Assembly (NCBI GenBank): GCA_033002965.1
Contig: JAURVB010013507.1
Location: 1-64,000 of the forward strand
DNA: 64,000 bases
Direction: 5' to 3'
Source of the DNA: Piper betle
Lineage: Eukaryota > Streptophyta > Magnoliopsida > Piperales > Piperaceae
The notes below the pieces were generated by a model. That model was not told the DNA's origin and made no database searches. It was given only the letters and a program-made list of their open reading frames with translations. A program made the position numbers and the translations under genes. Shown one piece after another: positions 1-12,807 of this stretch. Each line of letters opens with the position of its first letter. Position 1 is the stretch's first letter.

Positions 1-19
1 TCGAATCGTGGGTTTTACA
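1..19. repeat. End of a 3-kb LTR family, cut by the window edge
   Basis: These 19 bases match the last 19 bases of the two solo LTRs that end at 54,699 and 60,023 (GGGTTTTACA terminus). The rest of this copy lies left of the window. The match is short but exact and ends at the same base as the two complete copies. Confidence 0.7.
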
Positions 20-536
20 ATATTAATAGCTCAGCATAGGATCATGATCAATAAAAGTTGAATTAATAATGTTGTGGAATGTATTAATTTTTCTTTGTAA
101 TTATATGACTTAGTGTTTTTATCACTAACGAGGAATTGCCTCCGCAAATATGAACATGCAAGGATGGGTAGAGTTGGGACAACTGGAGGACTCTCTTATT
201 GGACTATTCTTTTCTCTAAATTGTTTGCATGACAGTGGGATTTTGGTTCAATTCATGAGGCTTAGATTATTTCGAGCATTTATTATCTTATATTTTATGT
301 CATGGTTTTTAAAATCTTGATAATTAATAAAAAATTAATTTATGAGACACTTAGTTTCATATAGTAACACTTGGCTCTTGGCTCAGAACAGGCGAGTCGT
401 TATAATAGTGGGTCTGTTGCTATTTTATATATATTTTTAAATAACTTTAAGTATGACTTTTTATTATTTCCTTTGCAATCTAATTCTTCAATATGCATAT
501 TTCTTTTAAAAAAAAATTTTTCAACTTTTTTTATTT
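20..536. other. No gene seen
   Basis: AT-rich sequence without a recognisable reading frame or RNA. The long open frame at 371-664 is Phe/Ile/Ser-rich, has no homology I recognise, and looks like chance in AT-rich DNA. Confidence 0.6.
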
Positions 537-841
537 CAATAGAGTTTAGCATTTCCAATTACAATTATAGTTATATCTCTAGGGTAACAGGACATCTTAG
601 TCGTAAGTTGAGTTTAATCCAACCAAGGCATTTCCTATCTTTCATCTACAATTATATTTCCTAAGATTGTCATGACATACTTTTCAGCTAGATCCTTGCA
701 AGCTACACATATATGCATTCACATACACAGTTACTAATGAATATGATCATCATATGTTCGCAATTGTTAATAGCCAAAAGTGACCTCAATGGAGGAGGAA
801 GAGAGGGAGATGCTTCCTCAGGACTTGACATACGAGATGCT

Positions 842-1367
842 TGTTAATATTTGTAATTATATTAGTGATATGTAGTCCATTGCCACACTCGAAATACTAA
901 AAGAATCTTGGAATATTAATAGAGGTGACTATTTGTTGTTCTATTGAAGATGAAGGGTCTCCAAACTTCTCTATAAATATGCACTCATTTGCATCATTCT
1001 AAGAAAGACAGGATGTGAGTAGACAAAGAGAGAAAAAGAGAGAATATAAAGATAAGAAGAGGGATCACTATTATTCACTGATTTAATCGTATACAGAGTA
1101 TTAAGAGAGAGAAATCTTGTAATCTCAATGTATAGGTTGGGTGAGTAATCCTTTTGTTCATCTCTGTATATTTGATAACTGTAATCTTTGGTTGAAATAA
1201 TGAATTGTCCGTTGTTGTCATGTGATTTTTGACTCTCTATAGAAAGAAAGTTTTCCACGTTAAATCTTTGTTTTTGTGGTTTTATTTTATCTTATTTCTC
1301 AGACATTATTTTCTCATATCTTGTGTTTGCTGTTGTTGATCTCAAACTTTGGGAATTTTTCTCAACA
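842..1367 (+). repeat. 5' LTR of the copia element
   Basis: It aligns over its whole length with 5592-6116. A candidate primer-binding site starts just after it: TGGCGCCGT at 1370 resembles the complement of the tRNA-Asp 3' end rather than the initiator-Met site more usual in copia elements. The match covers only the first nine or so bases. Confidence 0.9.
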
Positions 1368-1429
1368 ATTGGCGCCGTCTATGGGAAATTTGGGTCTTAT
1401 TTAATCAGATTTGGATTTGAGTGGGAGTC

Positions 1430-4400
1430 ATGGCAGATATTTCCAAGACTGGGAAAATTGAGAAATTTGATAAAACAAATTATCAATGGTGGAGGATGCA
1501 GATTGAGGATCATCTATACAAGAAGTAGCTACATCAACTGCTTATAAGTACAAAGCCAAAAGTGATGTTAGTCGAGGAGTGGGCTTTGTGGGATAGGCGA
1601 GCCTTAGCTATTGTTCGATTGTGTTTAACACAGTCGGTGACATTTAATGTCTCCAAATAGACAACTGCCAAAGGGTTGATGGAGGCATTAACTAGTGTTT
1701 ATGAGAAGTCATCAGCCTCTAACAGGATATTTTTGTTAAAGAAACTTATCTATTTAAGGATGCCCAAAGGTAAATCTATTGCTAATCATTTGAATGATTT
1801 CAATAAAATTTGGGCACAACTTGAATTTGTAGAAATGACTTTTAGTGAAGATATTAAATCTTTAATGTTCATATGTTCTTTGCCGAAGAGTTGGGATACG
1901 ACAATTACATCTATAAGTAATGCATCAAAAGAACAACTAAAGTTTGATGAAGTGCTAAGTGCAATCTTGAATCAAGAGATGATGAAGAGGAGCATGATAG
2001 ATAGCACACCGTCCATCTCAGGCACAGCTTTGTCCGTGGACAAAAGCAAGGCCAAAGAAAGAGGAAGAGGTCAGAGTAGAGGTCCTAAGAACCGAGGGTG
2101 CTCTAAATCCAAAGGAAAATTCAAGGGTAAGCCTATGTGAGATCCCTCAACTTAGTCCCACATCTAATACCTACTAGGAGAAGATCCTGTTTATAAGTGA
2201 GAATGGACTATAGATCTTTAACTTGGGTCAACCATTTTAAAGAAATGACTTAGGCCCATTACATTGCACTTTGGGCGGGTCGTTACAAGTGGTATCAGAG
2301 CAACCTGGTTCTGTGTTAGATGGTGGGCTAGACTAAGGACGTTGGCTAGGCTGCCGCTCATGGGCCAGAAAGGTCGTCGACTGGGGCTAGCAATGCACTG
2401 GACTAGGGACGTTGGCTTGGCTGCCGGTCATGGGCCAGGAAGGTCGTGGGCTGGGGCTAGCAATAGGCCAAGTATAGGCATTTCAGGGATGAAATTTCCT
2501 AAGGTGGGTGGATTGTGAGATCCCTCAACTTAGTCCCACATCTAATATCTACTGGGAGAAGATCTTGTTTATCAGTGAGAATGGACTATAGATCTTTAAC
2601 TTGGGTTAATCATTTTAAAGAAATGATTTAGGCCCATTACGTTGCACTTTGGGCTGGGTTACAGCCTACTTGTTGGATTTATCACAAGAAATGACATGTA
2701 AAGAAGGATTGTCCCAAACGAGTTAAGAATGTAGCTAATGTTGTTGATGGTCATGAAGAGAAATTTTGTTTATCTGTTCATGATGATTACAACATAGATA
2801 CATGGTATGTTGATTCAGATGCTTCATTTCATTGTACTTCTCACAAAGAATGGTTTTGTGATTTTGTCAAGAGTGAATTTGGATATGTAACAATTGACAA
2901 TGGTCAAAAGTACAAAATTGAAGGTAAGGGAGTAATTCATTTGAAGATGCATGATGAAGGTAAGCTTATTCTCAAGGAGGTCAGGTATATACTTGAATTG
3001 AAAAAGAATCTTATATCTGTTAACAAGTTGGCCCAAGAGGTCTATAGGATTACATTCAAAAATAATTAGTGGAAGATCAGAAAGGGAGCATTGGTAGTGA
3101 TCAAGGGGAAGGCGGTGGGCACACTTTACCCATTGTCTACCAAGGTAGATCCGTTTGTTTCTTTGGCCGCTAAGAAGAATGACAAAACAACGTTATGGCA
3201 TAGAAGGCTTGGCCACTTGAGCGAGAGTGAGATGAGGATCTTACATTCCAAAAGGTTTTGATAGGTATAATTGATTCTAACTTTGGTTTTTGTGAAGACT
3301 GTGTTTTAGGTAAACAAAACGAGTCAGCTTTACAAAGGATGGGTGGGAGATGAAATCCAAAAGGTTGGAGTTGGTTCTTACGAAAGTTTGGAGGCCAGCC
3401 CATGGTAAATCTTTTGGAGGTAACTTTTATTTTGTTACCTTCATTGATGATTTTAGTAGGAAGACATGGATCTACAATATTAAGAAAAATCAGAAGTCTT
3501 TAGCATTTTCAAGATATTGAAAGCCCGAGTTGAGAATTAAACAGGTTTGAGATTGAAATGTCTTCTGTCCTATAATGGTAGAGAATATTGCAATAAAGAG
3601 TTTGATTCCTATTGTGAAAAAGAGGGATTAAAAGGATCAAGACAGTGTCAAGGACACCACGACAGAATGGGGTGGAGGAGAGAATGAATAGGACCATCCT
3701 AAAGCGAGCGAGAAGTATGAGGGTTCATGCTGGACACACTTTGCATCTTTGGGGTGCCACTCTGGATAAAACTATCTATCTAATCAACCGAAGTCCATCA
3801 AACATCTTAGATGGAAAAATATTGAAAGAGGTATAGTCTAGTAAGAAAGTTGACGACTCTTTTCTTAAGGACTTTGGTTGTATTGTATATGCACATATTG
3901 ATAGGGAATCAAGAAAAAGCTTGATTCAAAATCCCTCAAGTGTGTATTTCTTAGATATGGGGGTGATGAGTATGGTTACCAGATGTGGGATTTCAAGAAC
4001 AACAAGGTGTTTTGAAGTCGGGATGTTCTATTCAATGAAGAGTGCATGTACAAAGATAGGAAGAAAGAAAAGAGTGAGGAGTTGAAAGAAAAAAGGTATA
4101 TGGAGCTTGATGAGATAGATGAAGAGATACCAAATGCTGAAAAGGGATAAGGCAAGACTTGTGGTAAAAGGTTTTGGTCAAAGAGAAGGAATTGATTTTC
4201 ATAATATATTTGCACCTGTTATAAAAATGACTTCTATTAGAATTATTTTGAGTATTGTAGTCGTAAAGGGATTGTATTTAGAACAGCTTGACGTAAATAC
4301 AAATTTCCTTCATGGTGATTTGGAGGAGGAGATTTATATTGAATAGCCAAAAGGATTTGAAGTCAAAGGTAAAGAAAATATGGTGTGCAAATTGAAGAGG

Positions 4401-5506
4401 AGTCTATATGGACTCAAACAAGCACCGAGACAGTGACATTTGAAATTAGACAGGTTTATGTTAGATAATAGATTTGCTAGGAGTAATTCGGACCACTGTG
4501 TATATGTACAAAAGTTTAATGATTGGTAATTACATTATTTTAACTTTATATGCGGATGACACGCTTGTTGTAGATTTGCATGGAGAAAATTGTTTACACC
4601 TCAAAATGAGGTTCAGCCAATAGTTTTTCATGAAGCACTTGGTTGAAGCAAAACAACTTCTTGGGATGAAAATTACGCGAAACAAGAAGAAAAAAATGTT
4701 GTGGTTATCTCAAGAAGGGTATGTGAAGAAAGTACTTAAGAGATTCAATATGAATGAATCCAAGCCAGTGACTACTACTTTGAGTAGTAATTTCTAATTG
4801 TCCAAAGAACAATGTGATAAGAGTGAGGAGAATAAAACTCACATGAAAATAGTGCCTTATGCTTTAGCTATTAGAAGTCTTATGTCTGCTATGGTGAGTA
4901 TAAGACCAGATATTGCACATGCAGTGGGAGTAGTGAGCAAATTCATGAAGAACCCATGAAAAGAACACTGGAAGGCGGTGAAATGGATTTTCAGGTACTT
5001 GAAAGGAACTTCTAATTACAGTTTGTGTTTTGGGGGTGATAATATTAATGTGTAAGGTTATGTAGACTCGGACTATGCTGGAAATAGAGAGAATGACATG
5101 AGTACATCTGGATATATCTTTACAGTTGGTAGAACCGTGGTGAGCTGGGTTTCCAAATTATAAAGATAGTTGTTCTATCTTCAAGTGAGGCTGAATATGT
5201 GGCTGCTACAGAAGCTAACAAGGTGTATATTTGGATTAAAACTTTAATGAATGAGTTAGGTTTTAATGGGGTTGATTGCAAGTTGGATAGTGATAGTCAA
5301 AGTGCAATCCATTTAGCCAAGAACTTGGCATTTCATTTTAGGACCAAACATATTCGGTTAAGGTATCATTTTATCAAATTTTTGTTAGAAGAAGGTAAAT
5401 TGAATTTGGTGAAGATAGATGGTAAAAAGAATCTAGTGAACATGTTGACTAAATTGGTGGAGGGACAAAAGTTGAGCTTTTGCTCCACTTTTGTGGACTT
5501 GCACTA
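1430..5506 (+). pseudogene. Copia gag-pol remnant
   Basis: gag starts at ATG 1430 and has a stop after 29 codons. A longer open part (1676-2135) carries the UBN2-like gag region and an RG-rich tail. After the nested TRIM follow a degraded zinc knuckle near 2665, a protease whose usual DSG is DSD (near 2813), integrase remnants (2850-3840), reverse transcriptase with LDVNTNFLHGDLEEEIYIE then a stop (about 4290-4345), a YADD box near 4550, and RNase H with SDSQSAIHLAKN (about 5290). The product would be a polyprotein for cytoplasmic reverse transcription and integration. The stops rule out function in this copy. Confidence 0.9.
2136..2663 (+). mobile_element. TRIM family 1, copy 1, nested in copia gag
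   Basis: This miniature LTR retrotransposon has LTRs at 2136-2287 and 2514-2663, both starting TGTGAGATCCCTCA and ending in TTACA. A primer-binding site TGGTATCAGAGC (initiator tRNA-Met type) starts at 2290. A purine-rich tract (AAGGTGGGTGGAT) precedes the 3' LTR. It is flanked by the 5-bp duplication GCCTA (2131-2135 and 2664-2668). The internal part has tandem GC-rich repeats and no coding capacity. The style resembles Katydid-type plant TRIMs, a family name given from memory. Confidence 0.93.
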
Positions 5507-5591
5507 ACATACAGGGTGAAAGACTTATGCAATGAGCAAGTGGAGGATGAATCAAAACTGGTGTGTTCCAATCGGACTTCAAGTGGGAGAT

Positions 5592-6116
5592 TGTTAATAT
5601 TTATAATTATATTAATAATATATAGCCCATTGTCACACTTGGAATATTAAAGGAATCTTGGAATACCAATAGAGGTGATTTTTTGTTCTTCCATGGAAGA
5701 TGATGGGTCTCAATGCTTCTCTATAAGTATGGAATCATTTAACTCATTCTAAAAAAGACAGGATGTGAGTAGACAAAGAGAGAAAAAGAGATAATATAAA
5801 GATAAGAAAAGGGATCAATATTATTCACTAGTTTAATCTTATACAGAGTATTAAGAGAGAAATCTTCTAATCTCAATAGTATAGGTTGGGTGAGTAATCT
5901 TTTTGTTCATCTATATATGTTTGATAACTGTAATCTTTGGTTATAATAGTCAATTGTTTGTTGTTGTCACGTGGTTTTTGACTCTCGATAGAAAGAGAGT
6001 TTTCCACATTAAATCTATATTTTTATGATTTTATTTTATCTTATTTCTCAGACATTATTTATTATATCTTGTGTTCACTGTTGTTGATCTCCAACTTTTG
6101 GAGATTTTTCTCAACA
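5592..6116 (+). repeat. 3' LTR of the copia element
   Basis: It aligns with 842-1367. A short purine-rich stretch (AAGTGGGAGA) directly precedes it, as expected of a polypurine tract. The two LTRs differ by scattered substitutions and small indels, so the insertion is not recent. Confidence 0.9.
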
Positions 6117-6300
6117 ATGCTGACATGGTTTGATGTCAATGCCTTATCTCCCCACAGGTTGGTTTGCAAGAAGTGGCGCAATCTCTTGAGTGCCTCCTAC
6201 TTCATCAACCTCCCCTCCAAAGACCCAAAACCATCCTAGAGTTTTTCTTCCCAACTTTGTGCAATAGCGCCTACTATAATGACTTCTTTCTCACTTGATC

Positions 6301-6815
6301 ATTCTCTTCACCAACATTGTTGTTTAATTACAAAGAAAGTAATATTTAATAATAAAAACTAAAAATATAATATTGTAAAATACGCAGACAAGACGGGGTA
6401 AAAGAAATCATAATTAAAATAGAAAACTATTAAAGGATTCAAACAAATCTTAATTATAATAAAAAAAGTAATCTTTTTACTAATAGAAAATAATAAGTAA
6501 TATTGTAAAATAATTAAATAACATGTGGCAGCACACGTAGCATAAATAAATTCTAATTATTATAGAAAATTTATAAACAATTTGAAAAAAATCTTAATTA
6601 CAATAGAAAAGTAAAATTTTGACTAATAGGAAAAATAGTAATGCTGTAAAATAATTAGAAGATACATGACAACACCATATTAAAGTCCTCTATTTAACAG
6701 CATGCCTGACAAAATAAATCCTAATTATAATAAAAATAGAAAATTTTTATTAATAGAAAATAAAATGTAATATTGTAAAATAATTAAAGGTGTGGGACAA
6801 TACTATATTAAAAAT

Positions 6816-6863
<48 letters not shown>

Positions 6864-7390
6864 AAAGTGAAAGTCAACCACATTTTTTGCCTTCAAATGA
6901 AGAAGCTGGCGGCTAAGGCGACAAAGGTCCACAATTCTGGAGATGGAAGACAAATTCTATGCCCTATTGAGAGAGAAAATAGTCATTAGACTTGGAGTTA
7001 AGACAATAATGTTGACTTTGTTAATCTTGTGCGCGCATCTTTACATTTTTTCTCTTTCTTGTTTGTCTCGAAATAAAATTACTTGTTTCGTGTACTAAAT
7101 TACATTCATGTGTCTCATTGGTGGATGGTTATAAGCTGTCCCTTAATGATACTTAGTCTTGAAAGAAATTTTTTTCCAGCAAACATGAAACACTTAAACA
7201 TAAAGTAGATCATGGTTGTACTAATATGATTAACACCAATATATTGTTGATATTGTATATCCCAGTACACACTAGTATACATGATCACACACCAATGCAC
7301 CATTGAAGAAGAATTACGACACCCTTGATCTAGCATCCGAATTTTTATTCAAGGAATGTTTATTATTTTTATTAGCCATGTATAGCGTAT
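6301..7390. other. Intergenic part of unit A with short AT-rich repeats and a TA microsatellite
   Basis: It contains several imperfect copies of a motif like TCCTAATTATAATAGAAAA spaced along 6400-6780, a TA microsatellite at about 6820-6858, and a block (7100-7340) nearly identical to 18,330-18,550 in unit B. The open frames over the TA tract are artefacts. No gene is supported. Confidence 0.7.
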
Positions 7391-7391
7391 A

Positions 7392-7422
<31 letters not shown>
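7391..7422. repeat. TA microsatellite at the left viral junction
   Basis: A pure TA tract directly abuts the first viral base near 7423. The matching tract on the other side is 15,413-15,452, and unit B has an uninterrupted TA tract at about 18,609-18,647 in the same place. Confidence 0.9.
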
Positions 7423-7451
7423 AGATTTGTTTGAGAAATCTCCGCTCCATT

Positions 7452-7465
7452 TGGTATCAGAGCCA
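7452..7465 (+). promoter_or_regulatory. Viral primer-binding site, first copy
   Basis: TGGTATCAGAGCC is complementary to the 3' end of plant initiator tRNA-Met, the standard primer of caulimovirid reverse transcription. An identical site starts at 15,025, exactly 7573 bp downstream. Confidence 0.9.
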
Positions 7466-7600
7466 AGTTAAGAAGTAATGCCAGTTAGGTGACGGTGTCC
7501 AGATCCGGGTAAGTCCTCACAGGCCGAGGAGGGGCGAAGAGGCAATTGGGATTGGTTGGCTTCACCTAGTAAATTCCTATTTGGTAACCTTTCTTTTCAA

Positions 7601-10600
7601 ATGGCTTTCTTATCAAATTTAGTTAAGAAATCTCAAGAATCCAGTTCTACTAATTCTGAACAATTAGTTTATAAAAACATTGAAAAAATTCTTAATAAAT
7701 GGAATTTACCTAAAGTTAGTCCTTCTTATGTGTATAATAAAGGATTAGTAGAGTTTAGACAGTCGTATATAATAAAAACTTTTGAAAAAAGTGTCAGTAT
7801 AAGTAATCAAACGGAAACTCTCTCTTTATTAAAACATGATATAATAGAAGAACTAAAAAAGAATATAAATATATTCATTTAGGTCTAATACAAGTGGCGG
7901 TTAAACCATTAACCCGAGATGGTTTAAATACATCTTTATTACTCTGTTTAAGAGATAAACGTCATAATAAATTCCAAGACTCTCTCTTAGGAATTATTGA
8001 ATCTACACTAGGTGTTGGTCCTGCTTATTTTAATTGTTTTCCCAACTACTCTTTAAGTTTAAATGACCCTAATATTCATGAAGCCTTAGCTTTAAACATA
8101 CAAACTCAAGGTTATGATATGCTTCCAGGATCTAGGAATCTGTGTGTCATATATCGAATTTGTTTTAAGGCTATGACTGGAATCAGTCCTAATTCAAGAA
8201 TAGAGAGTGTGAGGGGAAAAACAACCCTTTTCCAGATTGATTGTAATAAACCTAATATTTCAATTCCAAAAACTATTACTTGGAATGAAATATCTTTACC
8301 TCAATCATGGAAATTAGAAAATATAGTACCACCTAAAGTTATACAAAGAACAACTGAGAAAATAATAGAACAACAAAATGGAGACATAGAAATCATATTT
8401 AGTCGTCCAAGTATCTCTTCTAGAGCTAGTATTTCTTCAAGACATAGTTCTGAAGAAGGTCCTTCTTCTTCAAACATTAAAGGATTTTTATATCTAAAAA
8501 TCAAATTCCTCATGGAATTTATATGGATGATGAACCTACACTTTCATATATGAATTTAAAAATAAATGTTTTAAAATTTATACCAGATAGGGAAAAATGT
8601 TCAAAAGAATTTATGCTTGAAAAACATAAAAATTTCAGAGACTGGTATTTCAAAACTCATAACACAGAGCAATTAGAAAAAAATAAAAAAGAATATTACA
8701 ATTTTATCATAAATATGGAAACTGAAATTTCTTTTGTTCACTGGTTTAAAAATAAAGAAAAAATTAATGTTTTTAAAGAATCAAGAACTTGGGAAACTTT
8801 AGATGGCAAACTTATTACAAGTAAATATCCTCCCGTAGGAAATATTAAATATGGAAATATTGAAGCTGTCTCTTATGTTCCTCTTGAAAAAACGATTAGT
8901 CAGGAAACAGCTATTATCATTAAACAAAATAATTATACTCATTTACATCTACAAACCATTGCATCTCATCTTTCTGGCCTTGAAGATAAATGGTTTCCTA
9001 GGGATAAAGGAAAAGAAAAAATAAGTGAAACTAAACCATATTTAACATCAGCAATAATAAAATCGCCAATTGAAAATACTAAAAATTTCAAAACTAAAAG
9101 TTCTGTTAATGAAGAATTTTTAGAAAAATTAGCAAAAAGATTAGGCACTTTACAAATAAATGAATCTATAAAAATGATAAGTGAATCTGAAAATTTAGAA
9201 GAAATTATTCAACAATTTTCTAATATGGCAAAGGTAGAAGTTAATAAAAAGCCTTTAACTGCTCAACCTTTACCTACTACTAGAAATTATTATCAAAGAC
9301 CTACTCCTACTACTGTTTTACTTGAAGAATCGGGAATAAACGCAGGAATTTCATACTCCAGTAGAGCAATCTATGAATGGAATATTGACGGCCTATCTGA
9401 ATATCAAATATTAGTTACCTTACATAATATGTTAATGTATTCTACTATTTGTAAAACCAATAATAATTCTGATAAACAAATAGCCGAATTTATTACTACA
9501 GGTTTTTCGGGAATTCTTAAGGGTTGGTGGGATCATCATCTCCAACCTATCCAGAAAATGGAAATAATTAATTCTACTAAAATTAATGAAAATAATCAAC
9601 CATATGAAGATGCGGTCTATACTTTAATAGTAACCTTATTACATCACTTTGTTGGTGATCCAAACATATTAAAAGAAAAAACAAAAGAATTAATTATGAG
9701 TTTAAAATGTCCAACTTTAACTCATTATAGATGGTATCATGATACATATTTAACATTATTATTTCAAAGAGAAGATTCTAGTTCTGAACTCTGGAAAGAA
9801 AGATTTATCGCCGGTTTACCACCTCTTTTTGCAGAACGTATAAGAACTAACCTTAGAAATAAACATAATGGTATCATTCCTTATAATGATTATACTTTTG
9901 GAAAACTTCATAATGAAATAGTTATGGAAGGTTTAAGTTTATGTAATGATTTATCTTTAAAACAACAACTTAAAAATCAAAAGTTGTTAGGAAGAAAGGA
10001 ATTAGGAGAGTTTTGTCAACAATTTGGAACTCAGTTAACTCCATTTTTAAATACAAGACCCAAAAATACAAAATCTTTTAAACAACCTTTTAGAAACTTT
10101 AGAAGAAGAAAAACTACAAAACAAGATAAGGTAAAAAGAATTCCTAAAAAATCAAAACCTCAAGCTAGACAAAATCCTGTTAATACAGAAAAACGAAAAT
10201 CTGTAGTTTGTTGGGATTGTGGACTAACTGGTCACACAAGAAACCAATGTAAACTCAGAAAAAAGATTAAAGAATTAAAAATTCCTGATGAAGAAAAAGA
10301 ATCTCTTTTTTCTTTATTAGAAGAATTAAATACTTCTGAAACTTCTGATGAAGAAATTTTAGAAGTAGAAGAATCAGAATATTCATCTAGAAGTTCTTCT
10401 AGCTCTGAAGATGATTGTTCTTGTAATCCTATATATGATACTTGTAAAGCATTAAATAACCTTAGTATTAATATGATTACAGAACAAGAAACATTATTAT
10501 TAGATCTTATTGATAATGTCATTGATAAAGATCAACGTAGAGAATTAATAGAAAAGGTTATTAGTTCTACAAAAAGTAATAAAAATAAATTAAAACCAAA

Positions 10601-12802
10601 GATGGAGGCTATAGTATATCCGGCTTACACTATGGAAGAAGTTTATAATAGACTTTATAAAGAAAAACCAGTAACCTTACAAGATTTAAAAGGTGAAATA
10701 AAGACGTTAAAAGGTGAAATACATCATCTTAAAAGAAGAATAGAAATATTAGAATTAGGAAATGGAATACAAGAAGATTCAGAAAAAGAAGAAGAAAATT
10801 TGAAATTATTTGAAGAATCAGAATTTCAAGTAGGTGAATCTTCTAATCCCCAAGAATATTTAAATGTTATTGAACAAACAATTTCTAGAAAATATATCTT
10901 AAGAATTAAGATTATTTTAGATAAAAGGTTTACTTTAGAAACCTTAGCATTAGTTGATACCGGTGCTGATAGAAATATAATTCGAGAAGGATTAATTCCT
11001 ACTCGATTTTATAAGAAAACAACTCAGAAGTTGTCTACTGCTAATGATCAAAGATTAAAAATCCAATATAAACTTCCTAATGCAACAGTTTGTATTAATA
11101 ATACATGTTTATATTTAACTTTTATCTTAGTAAAAGATGCAGGCACAGAAGTAATCTTAGGCAATCCTTTTACTGCTTTAATTGAACCATTCAGTATAGA
11201 TAATAAAGGAATTCATACTACGTTTAAAGGAAAGGAAATAACATTTGAATTGGAATATCCAGCTCATAAAACTATAATTTCTAAATTAAAGAGTCAATGT
11301 TTCCATAAAAGTAAACAAATTAATTTTTTAAAAGAAGAAGTTCAGAGTATAACTTTAGAAAAACAATTAGAATCTGAACCTATAAAAGAAAAAATGAATA
11401 ATTTAAAATTATTATTTGAAAAGGATCTATGCAATGAATTACCCCATGCTTTTTGGAATCGTAAGAAACATGAAGTTTCTTTACCTTATGAAGAAACTTT
11501 TCATGAATCACAAATTCCTACAAAGGCAAGACCTATACAAATGAATAAGGAATTAGTTGAATATTGTCATAAAGAAATTCAAACCTTACTAGATAACAAT
11601 TTAATCCGTCCTAGTAAATCTCCATGGTCATGTTCAGCTTTTTATGTAAATAAACCCTCAGAAATTGAAAGAGGAGTTCCTAGAATGGTAATAAATTATA
11701 AACCATTAAATAAAGTTTTAAAATGGATTAGATATCCTATTCCAAATAAAAAAGATTTGCTTAAAAGATTATATAAAGCAAATATCTTTAGTAAGTTTGA
11801 TTTAAAATCTGGGTTTTGGCAGATCCAAATAAAAGAGGAAGATCGTTATAAAACAGCATTTAATGTCCCTTTTGGACAATATGAATGGAATGTAATGCCT
11901 TTTGGTCTTAAGAATGCTCCATCTGAATTCCAAAAGGTTATGAATGATATTTTCAATTCATATATGGAATATATTATAGTTTATATTGATGATGTCTTAA
12001 TATATTCAGATTCTTTAGATCAACATTTTAAGCATCTGAATCAATTTTATCATGTTATTAAAACCCAAGGGTTAGTATTATCAAAGAAAAAAATGAATTT
12101 ATTTCTTTTAAAAACAAGATTTCTCGGGCATATGATAGAAAAAGGAAATATCTTTCCTATACAAAGAGTTATAGAATTTTCAAATAAATTTCCAAATGAA
12201 ATATTAGACAAAAATCAATTACAAAGATTTTTGGGAAGTTTAAATTATATCTCTGATTTCTATCCAGACCTTGCCTCAGATTGTAAACTTCTATGGCAAA
12301 GATTAAGAAATAATCCTAAACCTTGGACTAGTGCTCATACACAGGCAGTTATCAATATAAAAAACAAAATTAAGTTTTTGCCCTGTTTAGTTATCGCTCA
12401 TCCTACAGCCCTCAAAATTGTTGAAACAGATGCTTCTGATCAAGGATATGGGGGTATACTAAAACAAATGATTAACAATAAACCAATGATTATTCGTTAT
12501 CATTCCGGTTTATGGAACCCAACCCAAGGTAAGTATTCTACTATCAAAAAGAAATGCTTAGTATTGTCACTTGTATTTTAAAATTTCAAGATGACTTATT
12601 AAATCAGAAGTTTTTACTTCGTATTGATTGCAAAGCTGCTAAAGATATTCTTGAAAAAGATGTAAAAAATTTAGCTCATAAACATATCTTTGCCCGCTGG
12701 CAAGCTCTTTTAGCTATCTTTGATTTTGATATCGAATTTATTAAAGGTACTCAGAATTCTCTTCCTGATTTTCTCACTCGCGAATTTTTGCAGGGGGTAT
12801 AG
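7601..12802 (+). pseudogene. Viral ORF1 polyprotein, broken by frameshifts
   Basis: ATG 7601 is the first AUG in frame. Regions in order: a 30K-type movement protein (to about 8500), a capsid-like region (about 9330-10,110) ending in a basic stretch, a CX2CX4HX4C knuckle at 10,209-10,250, a short coiled coil (about 10,680-10,780), an aspartic protease with DTGAD (10,956-10,970), reverse transcriptase with YIDD (about 11,982-11,993), and RNase H starting at ETDAS (12,424) and ending near the stop at 12,800. The frame breaks near 7870, near 8495 and near 12,555, each by a small indel in an A-rich run. The reading frame 8523-12,581 is otherwise open for about 1350 codons, which suggests limited decay. 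As it stands no full polyprotein can be made. Confidence 0.93.
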
Positions 12803-12807
12803 GCTCA

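Larger units (their letters stand above)
842..6116 (+). mobile_element. Ty1/copia LTR retrotransposon, full-length but decayed
   Basis: The element begins TGTTAATATT and ends TCTCAACA, with 526- and 525-bp LTRs. It is flanked by the 5-bp target duplication ATGCT (837-841 and 6117-6121). Unit B shows the same locus with a single ATGCT, which confirms the boundaries. The internal order gag, protease, integrase, reverse transcriptase, RNase H is the Ty1/copia order. A TRIM (2136-2663) is nested in the gag region. Stop codons and frameshifts throughout make it non-autonomous. Confidence 0.95.
789..6300 (+). pseudogene. F-box gene fragment, copy A, split by a copia element
   Basis: The frame starts with ATG at 789 and reads into an F-box-like start (LPQDLTYEML). 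It is interrupted after codon 17 by the retrotransposon at 842-6116 and resumes at 6122 with the conserved part (PHRLVCKKWRNLLS). F-box domains bind SKP1 in SCF ubiquitin ligases. After about 60 residues the frame is lost, and no kelch or LRR substrate domain can be read. Unit B holds the uninterrupted counterpart at 16,662-16,895. Copy A keeps the upstream ATG that has become ACG in copy B. The insertion and decay make this a pseudogene. Confidence 0.8.

Noticed and set aside
6750..6989. Opposed open frames across the TA tract
   Set aside because: TA repeats translate as Tyr-Ile in any frame. The flanks are intergenic repeats shared with unit B.
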